A stretch of 21,948 bases of DNA, from positions 6,575 to 28,522 of the forward strand of contig KN897779.1 of the NCBI GenBank assembly GCA_000934455.1, written 5' to 3'. This stretch comes from Apostichopus parvimensis (Eukaryota; Echinodermata; Holothuroidea; Aspidochirotida; Stichopodidae). Made by a program: the position numbers and the translations under genes. Positions 1-10,023 of the stretch are shown piece after piece; within the stretch, counting starts at the first letter, position 1, and the number at the start of each line of letters is the position of its first letter. The notes under the pieces were generated by a model. It ran no database searches. It saw nothing but the letters and a program-made list of their open reading frames with translations, and was not told the DNA's origin.

Positions 1-510
1 TCCAGGCACGGATCAATAATAAATCAATAATAAATCTATAATAAATCTATAATATAGAGCTAATTATCAAACTAATTTCAAAGCCTATGTGCCTCAGAAT
101 GTACCATTTCAATTCTCATTCCATTTTTACGGAGGTAGATGCTACCCCTACATGTGAGTCGGATTCCATGACCCCAATCCTATTTCAAATCCTGGATCCG
201 ACCCTGACAATTCCCGTCGGTCGGTTGTCATATTCTGTTTGAATACACACTAAAAGTGCCTTTTTAGGCAACAGGTAGAAACCATGTGTAGTCGTTGCGG
301 TAATACGCGTACGTAGTATATCCGTTATCATGGCGTCACAAGCAATACGGAAACCTATACACGCCTTTCAGTTAAGAAGTGAATAGCATATTCCAGATAC
401 TTCGTCCTATTGTGATGAATATCGACAATAAATGTCATTGGCTTCCGTAGACCAATAATACTTTTATGACGCGTCCACAGAAATTTCTGGTGAGTGTAGC
501 TGAGAAATTG
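1..510. other. intergenic, no gene seen
   Basis: There is no long open frame and no recognisable protein or RNA gene. The start is AT-rich with short repeats of AATAAATCTATAATA type (20-55). The word GCTTCCGTAGA at 441-451 recurs, inverted, at 516-526 and again at 860-870. It is therefore a stray copy of the end motif of the foldback element that follows. Confidence 0.5.
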
Positions 511-875
511 TGATTTCTACGGAAGCACTGAAAGGCCAGACGACTTTCAGTTTTGTCTTAAATTCACAAATTATAAAAGGCTTTAATTCTCACTTTATAG
601 ACATAAACGTTTAATTTGCACTTCATGAACTTTAAATTCACACTTTATAATTCTCAAATTCACACTTTTTAATCATTAAATTTACACTTATATTTATATT
701 TATAAAGTGTGAATTTAAGAATTATAAAGAGTGAATTTAACGATTATAAAATGTGAATTTGACACTTTAAAAGTGTGAATTTAAGGTTTGTAAAGTGTGA
801 ATTTTACGTTTATAAAGTGTGAATTTGAGACCCAAATTAAAGTAGTTTTACCCTTCAATGCTTCCGTAGATTTCA
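511..875. repeat. palindromic foldback element built of 22-bp tandem units
   Basis: The left end (511, TGATTTCTACGGAAGCACTGAA) and the reverse complement of the right end (875) align with few mismatches. The two arms stay alignable for roughly 65 bp before reaching the internal repeats. On the right arm GTGAATTT starts at 709, 731, 753, 775, 797 and 819, an exact 22-bp period. On the left arm the reverse complement AAATTCAC starts at 634 and 656, with variants at 612 and 678, the same period. The orientation switches near 697, so a single strand could fold into a very long AT-rich hairpin. No clear target-site duplication is visible. It is probably a MITE or foldback transposon whose arms grew by tandem duplication; that origin is inference. 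Confidence 0.8.
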
Positions 876-2149
876 ATGGCGTAGGACCCAACTAGAGTCT
901 TAATTTAGGGGCAGCATATAGAAACTAAATATAGATTATAAATCCGCTGGAGGACGACAGAGTGAGATTACATTAGACAAAATTTTGAACAAAAAGTATA
1001 AGATCTCTTCACGACATGTGCGACCTTATCTGGGGATTTTTTAAAGTCGGGGAAGAAGGCGTTAACACTTAAAAACCTGGTTTGTACTAGTCTAAACAAT
1101 AATCATGCATTAGACTATTTACCATTTTGACCTCTAAACTTTTATTGATATTTTATATCGATAATGCATATCAATATACCAATCATACATAATAACGGCG
1201 TATGTTTACGGTGTCTTAGAGTGGGCATGCGGGCTTTCATCCATATTAATTTAAACTTTATTTTAAGAGGGTAGCTCGTTTAACAATAGCTAATCTCCCA
1301 CGAGGCCCTCTAATAAGACATATAATAATATAAAATGTATGAAAATTTAAGAAGTCATAAATACATTAATAATGCTTAATAAAATAGTTAAAACGTGTAC
1401 AGAGTAAAGAAAATTAAGAAATTTTGTAAAAATAAAAGTGAAGTAGACCTAAACAATATCAGGTCCTTGTAAATCACGTTGCCTTGTGTAAATTACATGT
1501 CGGCAACCTTTCCAACCCATCGCTCCTTCCAATTTTTCAAAATCTCACGAATAAGTTATTGCTGTCACTTGAAACAGAAAGTCACTGACGCTTTTCAAAC
1601 TATACGGACTGTCTTTACACTGTGCTCGCAATTCGGGTACCGGAACAACCAACAACAAAAAGGATCGATAAACAGTTTTCCAATGGAATCTGACAAAAAA
1701 CTTCGATGTATGCGTGCTATACTAACTCTCGATCCATGTGCAATGAATTGAAACTAATTCAAGCGATGTGCAGGTTAATCATCAATGGCCAGTGTATATG
1801 TCTATTGTGTGATTCTTAGACTAATGTTAGGAATTCATTGGTAGCCTAGCCGCAAATCACTATGCTTTCTAAGTCACGCAGGAAAGAACCTGGGCACGAA
1901 ACCAAACTACCGAACGACTGATCCGCTCTCAACCAGGGGCCCAGCCCCCTTGCATCGAAACTGTGTGATCATCGTCGGGTGTGTATCACCATTCCCATCG
2001 AAAGGGAACAGATACTACACATGATCTTAGTCGTCAAGGGAAAAGTTCGCAAAGCCGGCCAGTCTAGAATGCGATGTACATTGACATTTCATTCATACTT
2101 AGTAAAGATTCCTAAATCCTATTGGTCCATTCAGGTCAGCTGACCGTGG
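876..2149. other. intergenic, no gene seen
   Basis: Both strands are broken by frequent stops. The one longer plus-strand frame (1479-1751) has no recognisable domain, no splice context and unremarkable composition, so it was not called. Small AT-rich inverted words occur (for example TTGATAT/ATATCAA around 1143-1178), but nothing else can be supported. Confidence 0.45.
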
Positions 2150-2172
2150 TTAATCCTGTGAGTAACGCACGG
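2150..2172. repeat. isolated copy of foldback arm motif
   Basis: TTAATCCTGTGAGTAACGCACGG here is a direct-orientation copy of the motif at about 2397-2419, and an inverted copy of the one at about 2291-2316. The sequence then diverges. It looks like the remnant of a second element of the same foldback family, or the outer part of a larger composite repeat. Confidence 0.6.
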
Positions 2173-2274
2173 TAAAATTACGGGGCATCACTTTAATAAA
2201 TCTTTGGTTATATGTAACCAAAAATGTTTTGTTTTGTGATTTTTTCCCACACAAATGGTAGTGTATGAATGAAC

Positions 2275-2439
2275 GGGGTTAATCAACGGTCTAGCGTGCG
2301 TTACTCACATGATTAATGCACTCCGGGTGTTAATGCTATCGCTGGATGCACTCGGGCTCCGCCCTCGTACATCGCTTGCATTATCCCCCGATCGTGCATT
2401 ATCCTGTGAGTAACGCACGCTAGACCGTTGATTAACCCC
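2275..2439. repeat. foldback element with ~45-bp near-perfect arms
   Basis: The left arm at 2275-2320 (starts GGGGTTAATCAACGGTCTAG) and the right arm at 2395-2439 are reverse complements, with one mismatch and one single-base gap. The loop holds a second, smaller palindrome, GGGCTCCGCCC (2354-2364), within ATGCACTCGGGCTCCGCC and its flank. The arms are GC-richer than the surroundings. No coding capacity is present. The structure fits a MITE or foldback element. I see no clean target duplication, so the superfamily is undetermined. Confidence 0.82.
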
Positions 2440-2850
2440 TTATTCATGTGACTAGAATTTTAACACGTACAGTTAGGACATGGCACCTGGCCTATATTAT
2501 TCCTTGTCAACGCCACAAACGTGTTTATGCATCATTCGACAGAACATATATGATTGCCAACAGATCCCCCAAATTTCTCTTAAATTCGGTTTTTCCGATC
2601 CACGCAAAAGATGACAGTATAGCCTAAGTATAGTATTATATGAGTCCCGGGTCAGGCCTCGTGATAAGAATATGGAGTCAAGTAGGCTACAAACGGCCAT
2701 GCTTATCACGCTTAATATCGAACCGGTTTATCATAACAATGACGAAGAATTAGAGATGTATGAAAAAAGGCTAGGAGGAAATGTCATTTTGCCCACCGCA
2801 GGTAACAAATACCAACCGGCATGTTGGAAAACTCTTTATTAACATAGTTC

Positions 2851-3010
2851 TTTCGATAGTAGACAGACGCTTTCGTCACCAGATTGCTTGCTGTGGCGTG
2901 AAAGTCGTACGCACGACAGTAAGCGCGCGCAGAGAACCACCTCAACGGACACGACATGCGTGTATCGCGCCTCGGCACGGCAGTGAACGCGTTCTTTGCA
3001 CCACGCATAA
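2851..3010. promoter_or_regulatory. CpG-dense block, probable promoter/5' region
   Basis: About 20 CpG dinucleotides fall in these 160 bp (for example GCGCGC and AACGCG), while the flanking DNA is AT-rich and CpG-poor. It ends about 110 bp upstream of the first ATG of the plus-strand gene. This fits a transcription start region. No TATA box at a convincing distance was identified, and the start site itself cannot be placed. Confidence 0.45.
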
Positions 3011-3122
3011 AGAAATGCTTTATGCAAAAAACCGCGTAAGCTGTATGAGTGTAAAACACTGAGCATGATCGATCAACGAATACGACAACAGATGGAATGT
3101 ATGACTGTGGTATTGTGCGAAA

Positions 3123-6100
3123 ATGAATGAAAATTCAGGGGCAGTTAATACAACAGTATTTGAGAAATCTGTTGAAACCATCGTGGCAGACGACAGAAGT
3201 AGGCCTAATGATGATCTAGGTCAAGGAGCGTTAAATCTGTTCGATCATCTCAACGAAAACGTCGCAGAATTAGGCAATACCAAACTAATCTCTACGGATG
3301 AAAACATCGCCTCTGGTGAGAGAAGTATTCAAAAACCTAATTCCTCTGTGGAAGAAGATATTGCGATCGGCGCAGTCCACAGAGGAAACGTAAACGAGAT
3401 CAGTAGTGATATCCAAAGGACGATCAATGCTTTTCAAGTCGACACTGCGGGATCAGATCATGATGGTTGTGAAGAAACAGCCAACGATAGCGGAGCTTCG
3501 TGCGATGAAGAAAGTGCCTCATCATCTGAGAGCAACAGGTAGGCGTTCATCACAGAAGGGTAAACAAATCTTACCACAATAGCAGAACACGGGGCCTGCA
3601 GGCATATTCACTGGATAGTAGATGATACGGTGGCCCAGATAGGACATGGACGAAATTTTGACTATCCATGTCAAAATTGTGAAATTATGGTCGAAATTTC
3701 GAGAGACAAACCTTAACATTACACGTATAAAGAGAGATAACCTATATGGAAATGGAAATTAGGTTATCATTTTATTCGCTTGGGTAATCATTTTGTTAAA
3801 ACAAAGAATTCAAATTGATTCTTGACTGGCGCCAAGAAAGGAAAGTCCATTACACGGGCCATTGCACTTTTTCTATAGTACAAGTTTCCTTTGCTTTTTC
3901 TATGGCAAATGAAATAAATTGGACTGAATGGAAATATGCTATGATGAAACTTATATATCGTTCATTCTATATTCAATTTTTTGTAACCGTTTTCAAAGTA
4001 AGCCTAAATGGAACTGATTTAGATCTGATGTTTCAATTAACAATTATATTATTGAATCAATGTTCATCAGCCAACATGTCGAAGATATTGGACCCGAAAC
4101 TGATACAGTTGGGATACCGAGTGAGTCGGCCAGTAATGAATCAATTAAAGAAAAGGAACAAGGTAAGAAACTTATAATAAAAAGGTGAAAAGGAAACCAT
4201 CACTTTATACTTATGCTTTTGTATAAGGATAACCAAGAAACGCAGAGGCGGCAGAGGCAAGGGGTATAACATTAATGGACTATACAAGGAGTCAATGGGG
4301 AAGTTGTGGGAACGATATATAGTTTAAAACTTAGCTGTCGACGAGCGAATTCTATGAATGTATGTTTTGTTTAAATTTAAATATGACTGAACCCTTATAT
4401 ATAATCTTAATTGTTTAAGAATTACATTCATGTCATAAAAAAAATTCAAACTATTTTGGTCTCTGGAAAGTTACATTTGAATTGTTCTTTAGTTTCTACA
4501 TTGAAATGGAACTATTCTCTCTCTCAGATAATACGAAGATAACCGAGATAACTCCCTCTACAGGACTGCTTGAAGCTAAAACCGAGAGCCTGCACTCAAT
4601 ACTTAAACATTCTACACATACTGATTCGGAGAGTAGGTGAGTGTATAAAATAAATGCGGGCTTGGATGTATGTTCTTATAGCTATTTCCATAAAGGGTAT
4701 AAGTGGGTAAATGCCGCATGTTAGATGTATACAGTGGCGTCGTGCCCATTGGGGCCCGGGGGGGGGGGGGGCACGGGCCCCCCAAATTTTGTCAAAGGTG
4801 TCATAAAATTTTGTCATAATTTTAAAAAAAGGAGTGTTTTCGAACAGTGTCAGCAACTGAATTTCTTGTAGGGCCTACGAGAAATGGGGCTTCTGTTGAC
4901 TGCTTGGTCAATGGTTGTAAATTGTTGGTATTCAGTCAATCGAAACAGTTAAATAATTACTGGTTGATAACTAATGAACCAAATGTGCCATCAACGCTGC
5001 CATCGTTGAACAATATTATATATACGTAGTCCCAGAGTAAGTGCAACCCGTTACCTTTGCCAAAGTCATGAAAAAATGGCAAATTTTTTAATTGTTTTCT
5101 AAGCCTGTAACAAAGTCCGGAAAGTTAAGATAAATGTAGTGAACAGAGATTATGGGACTCCATGTGAACTTCTTCTTAAGCAATGCAATCAGTTCGCTAA
5201 AAGGTCCACCAGGATAAATTTTCCTCATGATCTGATAGGTAGTTTTGAAAAAAATGAATAATAATAATCATTTCAATCACAGTCACAATTAACCTGGAAA
5301 ATAATCACTTCGTTATCGCACGTTTTACCTTAGGTTTCGCTACTTTCGCTTTTTCTGCCCATGTTTTCAAACGGCATAGCTTTTTCTTTACACAGTCACC
5401 ACTTATCACGGGCATGGGCGGCGATCATGGATCAGCCAACACAAAAATGTTTCGATTTCTTAAATTTTGGGCGCTTCTGGGAGACGAGGAATTGGTAAAC
5501 TGAGGAATAAATGGCGATCACTTCCTTCGAGAATATTTCCCAAAATAAAAAATTGCCGGAAATTTTGATCAATTTTAGGAGTGTTGCTTACTGCCATAAA
5601 GCACGGGAAGTGCCGTTTCCTGCAATCTGAGGGGTCTGCCAGACGAAAAATTTTCTTGTACGCTGCGCGCCAACCCGTGGTGGCGCTCCGCTTAGATAGT
5701 CATCACCTGCTCACGGGCCCCCCCAAAAATTTATTTTCACACGACGCCCCTGGATGTATATGTGACTAGGTATAGAAGTACCGAAAGTGTGCGACTACAT
5801 CCTCACATGTATCCTCAAAGAATGGTGAAGCTGAAAAGTATATTCTTATGAAGCAACAAATAGCTGGCCGGACATAGTGACTATACAATAAACTCAATTG
5901 TACGTTTTATTGATGGGATCAACAGTGAATTTAAAAGTTTCATGTCTTCTTGTTCCCATGGTAACGCTACCTTACATTCACACCATGTATAACGCATGTA
6001 GTCTGCATCAGACATTATCTAACATCGCTGGAAAGAGTCCATTGAGGACCCTTATGATGAGACTGAAACAGCAAAAGGTTGGAGAGGAGGAAAGTACAGA

Positions 6101-8042
6101 CGACAGGCAAAAGAGTAAGTAACAGCTTTTCAAATATGAATATGAAAGGAGAATGCAAAGTGACAGACTCTAATTGCAGGATTTATTGACAGGAGGCTTA
6201 ATCTTAGACCTATTTTGCTGGTCCGTGATTTCCAGACGATTCTTGAATTACAAAGTATGCATTAGTGCCTAGTAGGAGTGAGTACTTCGTCCTTTATGCA
6301 ATACGAAATGTAAAAGAAATAATCATCTTGGACAATTTCATGTCAGCAACTCTACATTTATTGAAGAAATTTATGAAAACAACCACTTTAAATCTCTGTA
6401 GATCGTATAAAAAATTCTCTTGTTTTCTTTCGCAGAGAAGGTCAGGTGGGGTGATGACAGCAACCAGACAAAGGTAATTATCCGGTACTGTTGTATTGAT
6501 GAATCTTTTTTTACTGTGAGGAATATCTGCTTAATCTATAAGATTACGGAGGATATTAGTCAATGGAGGAAAGATATTCAGACCCATAACCTCACTTTGG
6601 TATGAGTCGGATATCCAAAGCACTACTAATAGTGCCGTTTTTGCTCAATATTAAAAAGTCGGAATTCCAAGACTGACGATTCCTACCTCAAACGTTACTC
6701 TACATTCACAGTCTTAATGTGATCTCCATCTCATTTTAAAGTAAATAACTTTACATACTAGCACGAGAGTACGTTCCATCTAGTTGCATAGAAATGAGAG
6801 CCGTTTTCAGCATTAAGCAGAAATCAGAACCTTGTCTCTTTAATTTTCACAGATTTCTTCTGCCTCCGAACCCAGAAAGAAACCAATCAGTGCAGGTAAG
6901 GTTGTTATTGCAGGTTTAGAGGAAGATGTGTCATCTTCGTCATCATGGTAAAGTTTATCAGACTAGACTGGGATTAAGCCTGAAGGGTTCCTTTCGAATA
7001 GACAAACCTATGAGTGACACATTATTTACTTTTTTTATTCATCGATGAATATTAGTTAACCAGTAGAAGGCACATTACTCACCCCCTTTCCCTGTTCCTT
7101 GACCATTCTCTCTTGACAGCCTCGCCATTAATTTACAATACTTTGCAGTCCCTAGCATAATATTCCTTTTCTTTTCAGTTAATTTCGGTGGTCTTGCCAG
7201 GACTGTGACGACAATCACAGGACTAAAAAGATGGAAACTCAAGACGAAAGACACTCAAAATCCTTTTGAAAAGGTAAATTATCAAAAGTATGTCAAACAT
7301 ACTTAACCCTGGACTTTGCTTCTCCCAGAGAGCTGCCTAGAGGCAGGAATGGCCCAGGGGGAAATTATATCACTGAGCCCGTTTTGCACCCTCCATACAT
7401 TTTCCCGTTCCCCTTGATAGTTTCCCGGCCCCATGGATTCTTTAATCTTTCTGACCCCCTCTCGCTAGGCCTGTTCTCTCACCTACATGCCTTGTTTCTA
7501 ACTTCCTCTCAGTATCATGGTCATCTAAGGGTTGTTCAGGAACATCTGAGGCAGGAGAAAACTGAAACCCCTCTCGCCATCAGGAACGAGGTGAAGACTG
7601 AAGTACTACCAATCTTGGCAAATGTTGTCAAAGGTATTTACCACGATTTTGATAGTCTTCTTTGGTGTAAGGGGGGGGGGGGGAGAGGGGGTTGGGAGTG
7701 AGTGCCAGTTTGGGTGTTAACAAGTGGGCAAAGGACCAGAAATAAATATTTTGTAGGTCATTCAAGATCAATTCCTGTATTTTGCTATTGCTGCTATTAA
7801 TAATGACACGTGAAGGCTTCACGTTTGTTCCAAAAATAATTCTTCCTTGAATCCTTTTGCATAATCATCCTTCGCAGGAATAGACTTTATTGAATATCGT
7901 CACCATAATTGAACTAGATATATTTTGGTTTTATTCCTATACAGCTTACAAAAAGGAACTGGTTGGGAAGCACCGATTATTGAGAGAGGCCAATTTCAAA
8001 TATGAGAAGCTCAAATCTGAAGTGCAGGATGGTTTTCTGTAG
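3123..8042 (+). CDS. nine-exon gene, unrecognised 374-aa protein with KVRW (RVxF-like) motif
   Basis: Exons: 3123-3538, 4071-4162, 4528-4636, 6002-6114, 6436-6473, 6853-6895, 7179-7273, 7513-7633, 7945-8042 (TAG). All introns are GT..AG. Phases fit throughout and the joined length is 1125 nt. An in-frame TGA at 3102 precedes the ATG, which supports the start. Residues 1-206 are acidic and Ser/Glu/Asp-rich, likely disordered. From about 207 the chain turns basic (SPLRTLMMRLKQQK), with K245-V246-R247-W248 in KKVRWGDD. This fits the established RVxF docking consensus for protein phosphatase 1, so a PP1 regulatory role is possible but inferred. Residues 272-374 are well ordered and charged (GLKRWKLK, HLRVVQEHLRQE, REANFKYEKLKSE), predicted helical. 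There is no signal peptide or membrane segment. I do not recognise the family. The exon 4 acceptor (TGTAG at 5997-6001) is the weakest junction. Confidence 0.72.
4724..4731. repeat. target-site duplication, left copy (GATGTATA)
   Basis: GATGTATA sits directly outside the left terminal repeat of the element at 4732. The exact 8-mer recurs immediately after its right end at 5753-5760. Confidence 0.85.
4732..5752. mobile_element. non-autonomous hAT-type DNA transposon, intronic
   Basis: The 1021-bp element is bounded by terminal inverted repeats CAGTGGCGTCGTG (4732-4744) and, reverse-complemented, CAGGGGCGTCGTG (5740-5752), 12 of 13 matching. It is flanked by an exact 8-bp duplication, GATGTATA. 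The 8-bp duplication and CAG...-type ends are established hAT superfamily hallmarks. Subterminal G/C tracts (14 Gs at 4758-4771; CACGGGCCC near both ends) are present. No transposase (RNase H-like or BED domain) can be read, so it must depend on a partner in trans. A block at about 5615-5700, read on the minus strand (CTATCTAAGCGGAGCGCCACCA), is shared with the element at 10602. It lies in intron 3 of the plus-strand gene. Confidence 0.88.
5753..5760. repeat. target-site duplication, right copy (GATGTATA)
   Basis: This is the exact second copy of the 8-bp duplication next to the right terminal repeat. It marks the insertion event and defines the element boundary. Confidence 0.85.
7671..7683 (+). 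repeat. G13 homopolymer in last intron
   Basis: Thirteen consecutive Gs are followed by AGAGGGGG-rich sequence, in the sense strand of the last intron of the plus-strand gene. It could form G-quadruplex or R-loop structures. The true length is prone to sequencing error. Confidence 0.7.
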
Positions 8043-8815
8043 GAATTACCCAAGAACTAGCAGGAAAAGCTAGTCCTCTTTGGCAGAAAGTATCATAGCG
8101 TTTTTTTGGTAATTTTTTCCATGGTGCAAGCAGAACTGTGCAAATTAACAAAAGGAGGGGAGGATTAAGGGGGGGGGGAGGGAGGGGTGGAGTAATGATT
8201 AGATACAGTTGTTAAATTCCTCGAGTTGTGTCTATACGAAAGTGTCCAGTGGTATATTAAGGTTTGATGACACCCCTGTACTTTAGCTATCGGGAGGATT
8301 ACCTCCTTTCTGTTTAGAAGACTTTTGCCCACTATTGTATCACATTCTACGTTAAGCAATGTGTGGGATTCTAAGTATGAAACAAAAAAAAGAATCATTT
8401 AACATTTTTTGGTCATCATTCTTTCCTTCATGTATTACCATGCAAATTGTAAAAGGAATAAGTATAGCAAAAACATTAAAACATCAAATTACTCACAAGG
8501 ATGGAATGCAAATTATACTACAGAAAGTCACAGATGAGCAATACGATTCAGGCCCATTACATTATAAAAATAATAAATTATTAAATATTACTGACAATAC
8601 TTGCCTTATACAAGCTATGATGATATTATTATCATTATTATGTTTAACATGCATCACCATTAATTTTCTACACTGAAAAAGCATTTTAGAGTAGCTGTTT
8701 GCATTTAAAATTAAAATGATACAAGCCTTGTATTGTATACATTCCTTAAGATCCAGGCCATGCAATAATAGTTCAATTGCAATTATTACTTCAGCCTAAT
8801 TTACTGTCGAATAAA
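8043..8815 (+). other. 3' UTR of the plus-strand gene with candidate poly(A) signals
   Basis: The stretch follows the TAG at 8040-8042. It has no extended coding sequence and includes a G-rich tract (8169-8178, ten Gs). Two AATAAA hexamers occur in the right orientation at 8572-8577 and 8810-8815, giving a 3' UTR of roughly 0.55-0.8 kb depending on use. The limits are inferred, not observed. Confidence 0.45.
8810..8815 (+). terminator. candidate poly(A) signal AATAAA
   Basis: This canonical hexamer lies about 770 bp after the stop codon of the plus-strand gene. It is the last one before the opposing TBCB 3' end. An alternative hexamer lies at 8572-8577. Confidence 0.4.
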
Positions 8816-9239
8816 GCCGAGACTAGCAAAGTCTGATATGCAGATGTTATGAGGGAAGGTTGAGGATTATATGAGTTTGTAGAAACATTAAATGTTACAA
8901 ACTGCAATTTCTGAAAATTTCCAACTTCTTTCAGATTTTCATGAATATCTTCTTGTTAGGTTCTAAGATGTCATCACAATATTAGCAATGTTTGTCTAGG
9001 ACTCTAGGTACATACCTTTCAAAGTTACTTCAGCAGAAACAAACGACGTTGGGAAAAGTTGGCTCATACAAGAGTGTTCTTTCATGTTCAATGGAAATCA
9101 ATTTTGTTTCATCTTGCGAGGGACACATCATAAATCTTGTAGATATGAAATAGTCCAAAACAGTATTCCATTGCAGCATGTTACTTGAAAGATGCTGTCA
9201 TCCCCATTCCCCGCCTACAGATTTCTAGTTTTACAGAGC

Positions 9240-10023
9240 AAAATATCATAATGATACAGCTTTATTGAATTCGCTATCAATCTCAGGTTACACATATCAA
9301 CTGCTCTTATGAAAAGCGACTTTTATTGCGCCTTTCTCCTCACTCAAAATGAGTTACTTTTGAATACCTCTCAATGTGAAGTCTGGGCTTAACAGACGTG
9401 TGACTTTCCTACTTGTGACCGCTTAGTGGTCTCAAAATCACTGCTTTCTAAAAACGATTACATTTGATAACTTATGCAATGGCTTGTACACGACTCTTTT
9501 TGGTGAACACAACATGATAGTCCATTAAGACACATCTGGCATTCCTCAAAGAAAATATGTGATTGCTCAGTAGTATATTATGACCACAGGATTACAGTCA
9601 ATTCTTGAAATCATTTACACTAGCAGTGGCATGAATGACTGCTTTAAGCATTCACAATGGCTCATTCAGAATCAATGATGCATAAAATCATTTACAAAAT
9701 TGAAGAATCAACATGCAGACTCTTGACTTGAGCCTCAGACAATTGAGAAAAGCTGTAACTCACAGGCAGAAATATTCACCAATTATTTTAACGAACATCA
9801 CATAAGTAGCTTGTTCACAACCTTATCCTTGTCTACCATCCTGCTCAGAATCAACTTTAAGTGACTACCTCACAAAACTACAGCAAACTTGGAATTAACT
9901 TTATAAGAAATATTGGTGACCTGACTGAACAGTTGTATGTCAAGGTGATCCTCAAGCCAACGATCCCAAGAATCTTCAACAACGATTTATCCTCCCGTGG
10001 CTTCTGCAAGTTAACCGTGGACT
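9240..10023 (-). other. 3' UTR of TBCB (inferred)
   Basis: This stretch lies downstream of the TBCB stop codon (10024-10026) on the minus strand and has no recognisable gene on either strand. It ends around the AATAAA hexamers at 9322-9327 or 9261-9266. Only about 425 bp separate these signals from that of the converging plus-strand gene. Confidence 0.4.
9261..9266 (-). terminator. candidate poly(A) signal for TBCB
   Basis: TTTATT on the plus strand reads AATAAA for TBCB, about 760 nt past its stop. The first such hexamer after the stop is at 9322-9327, so either could serve. Confidence 0.4.

Noticed and set aside
2781..3066. Overlapping open frames on both strands, 75-93 codons
   Set aside because: They fall in the CpG-dense block, where stops are rare by composition. 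Frames open on both strands at once argue against coding.
3725..3765. Short hairpin GATAACCTA...TAGGTTATC in intron 1 of the plus-strand gene
   Set aside because: A nine-pair stem with an AT-rich loop is expected by chance in DNA like this. It has no microRNA-like arm length.
3815..4177. 120-codon plus-strand open frame
   Set aside because: It overlaps exon 2 of the plus-strand gene in a different frame. The exon 2 frame set by phase is acidic and continues the neighbouring exons, so this one is a shadow.
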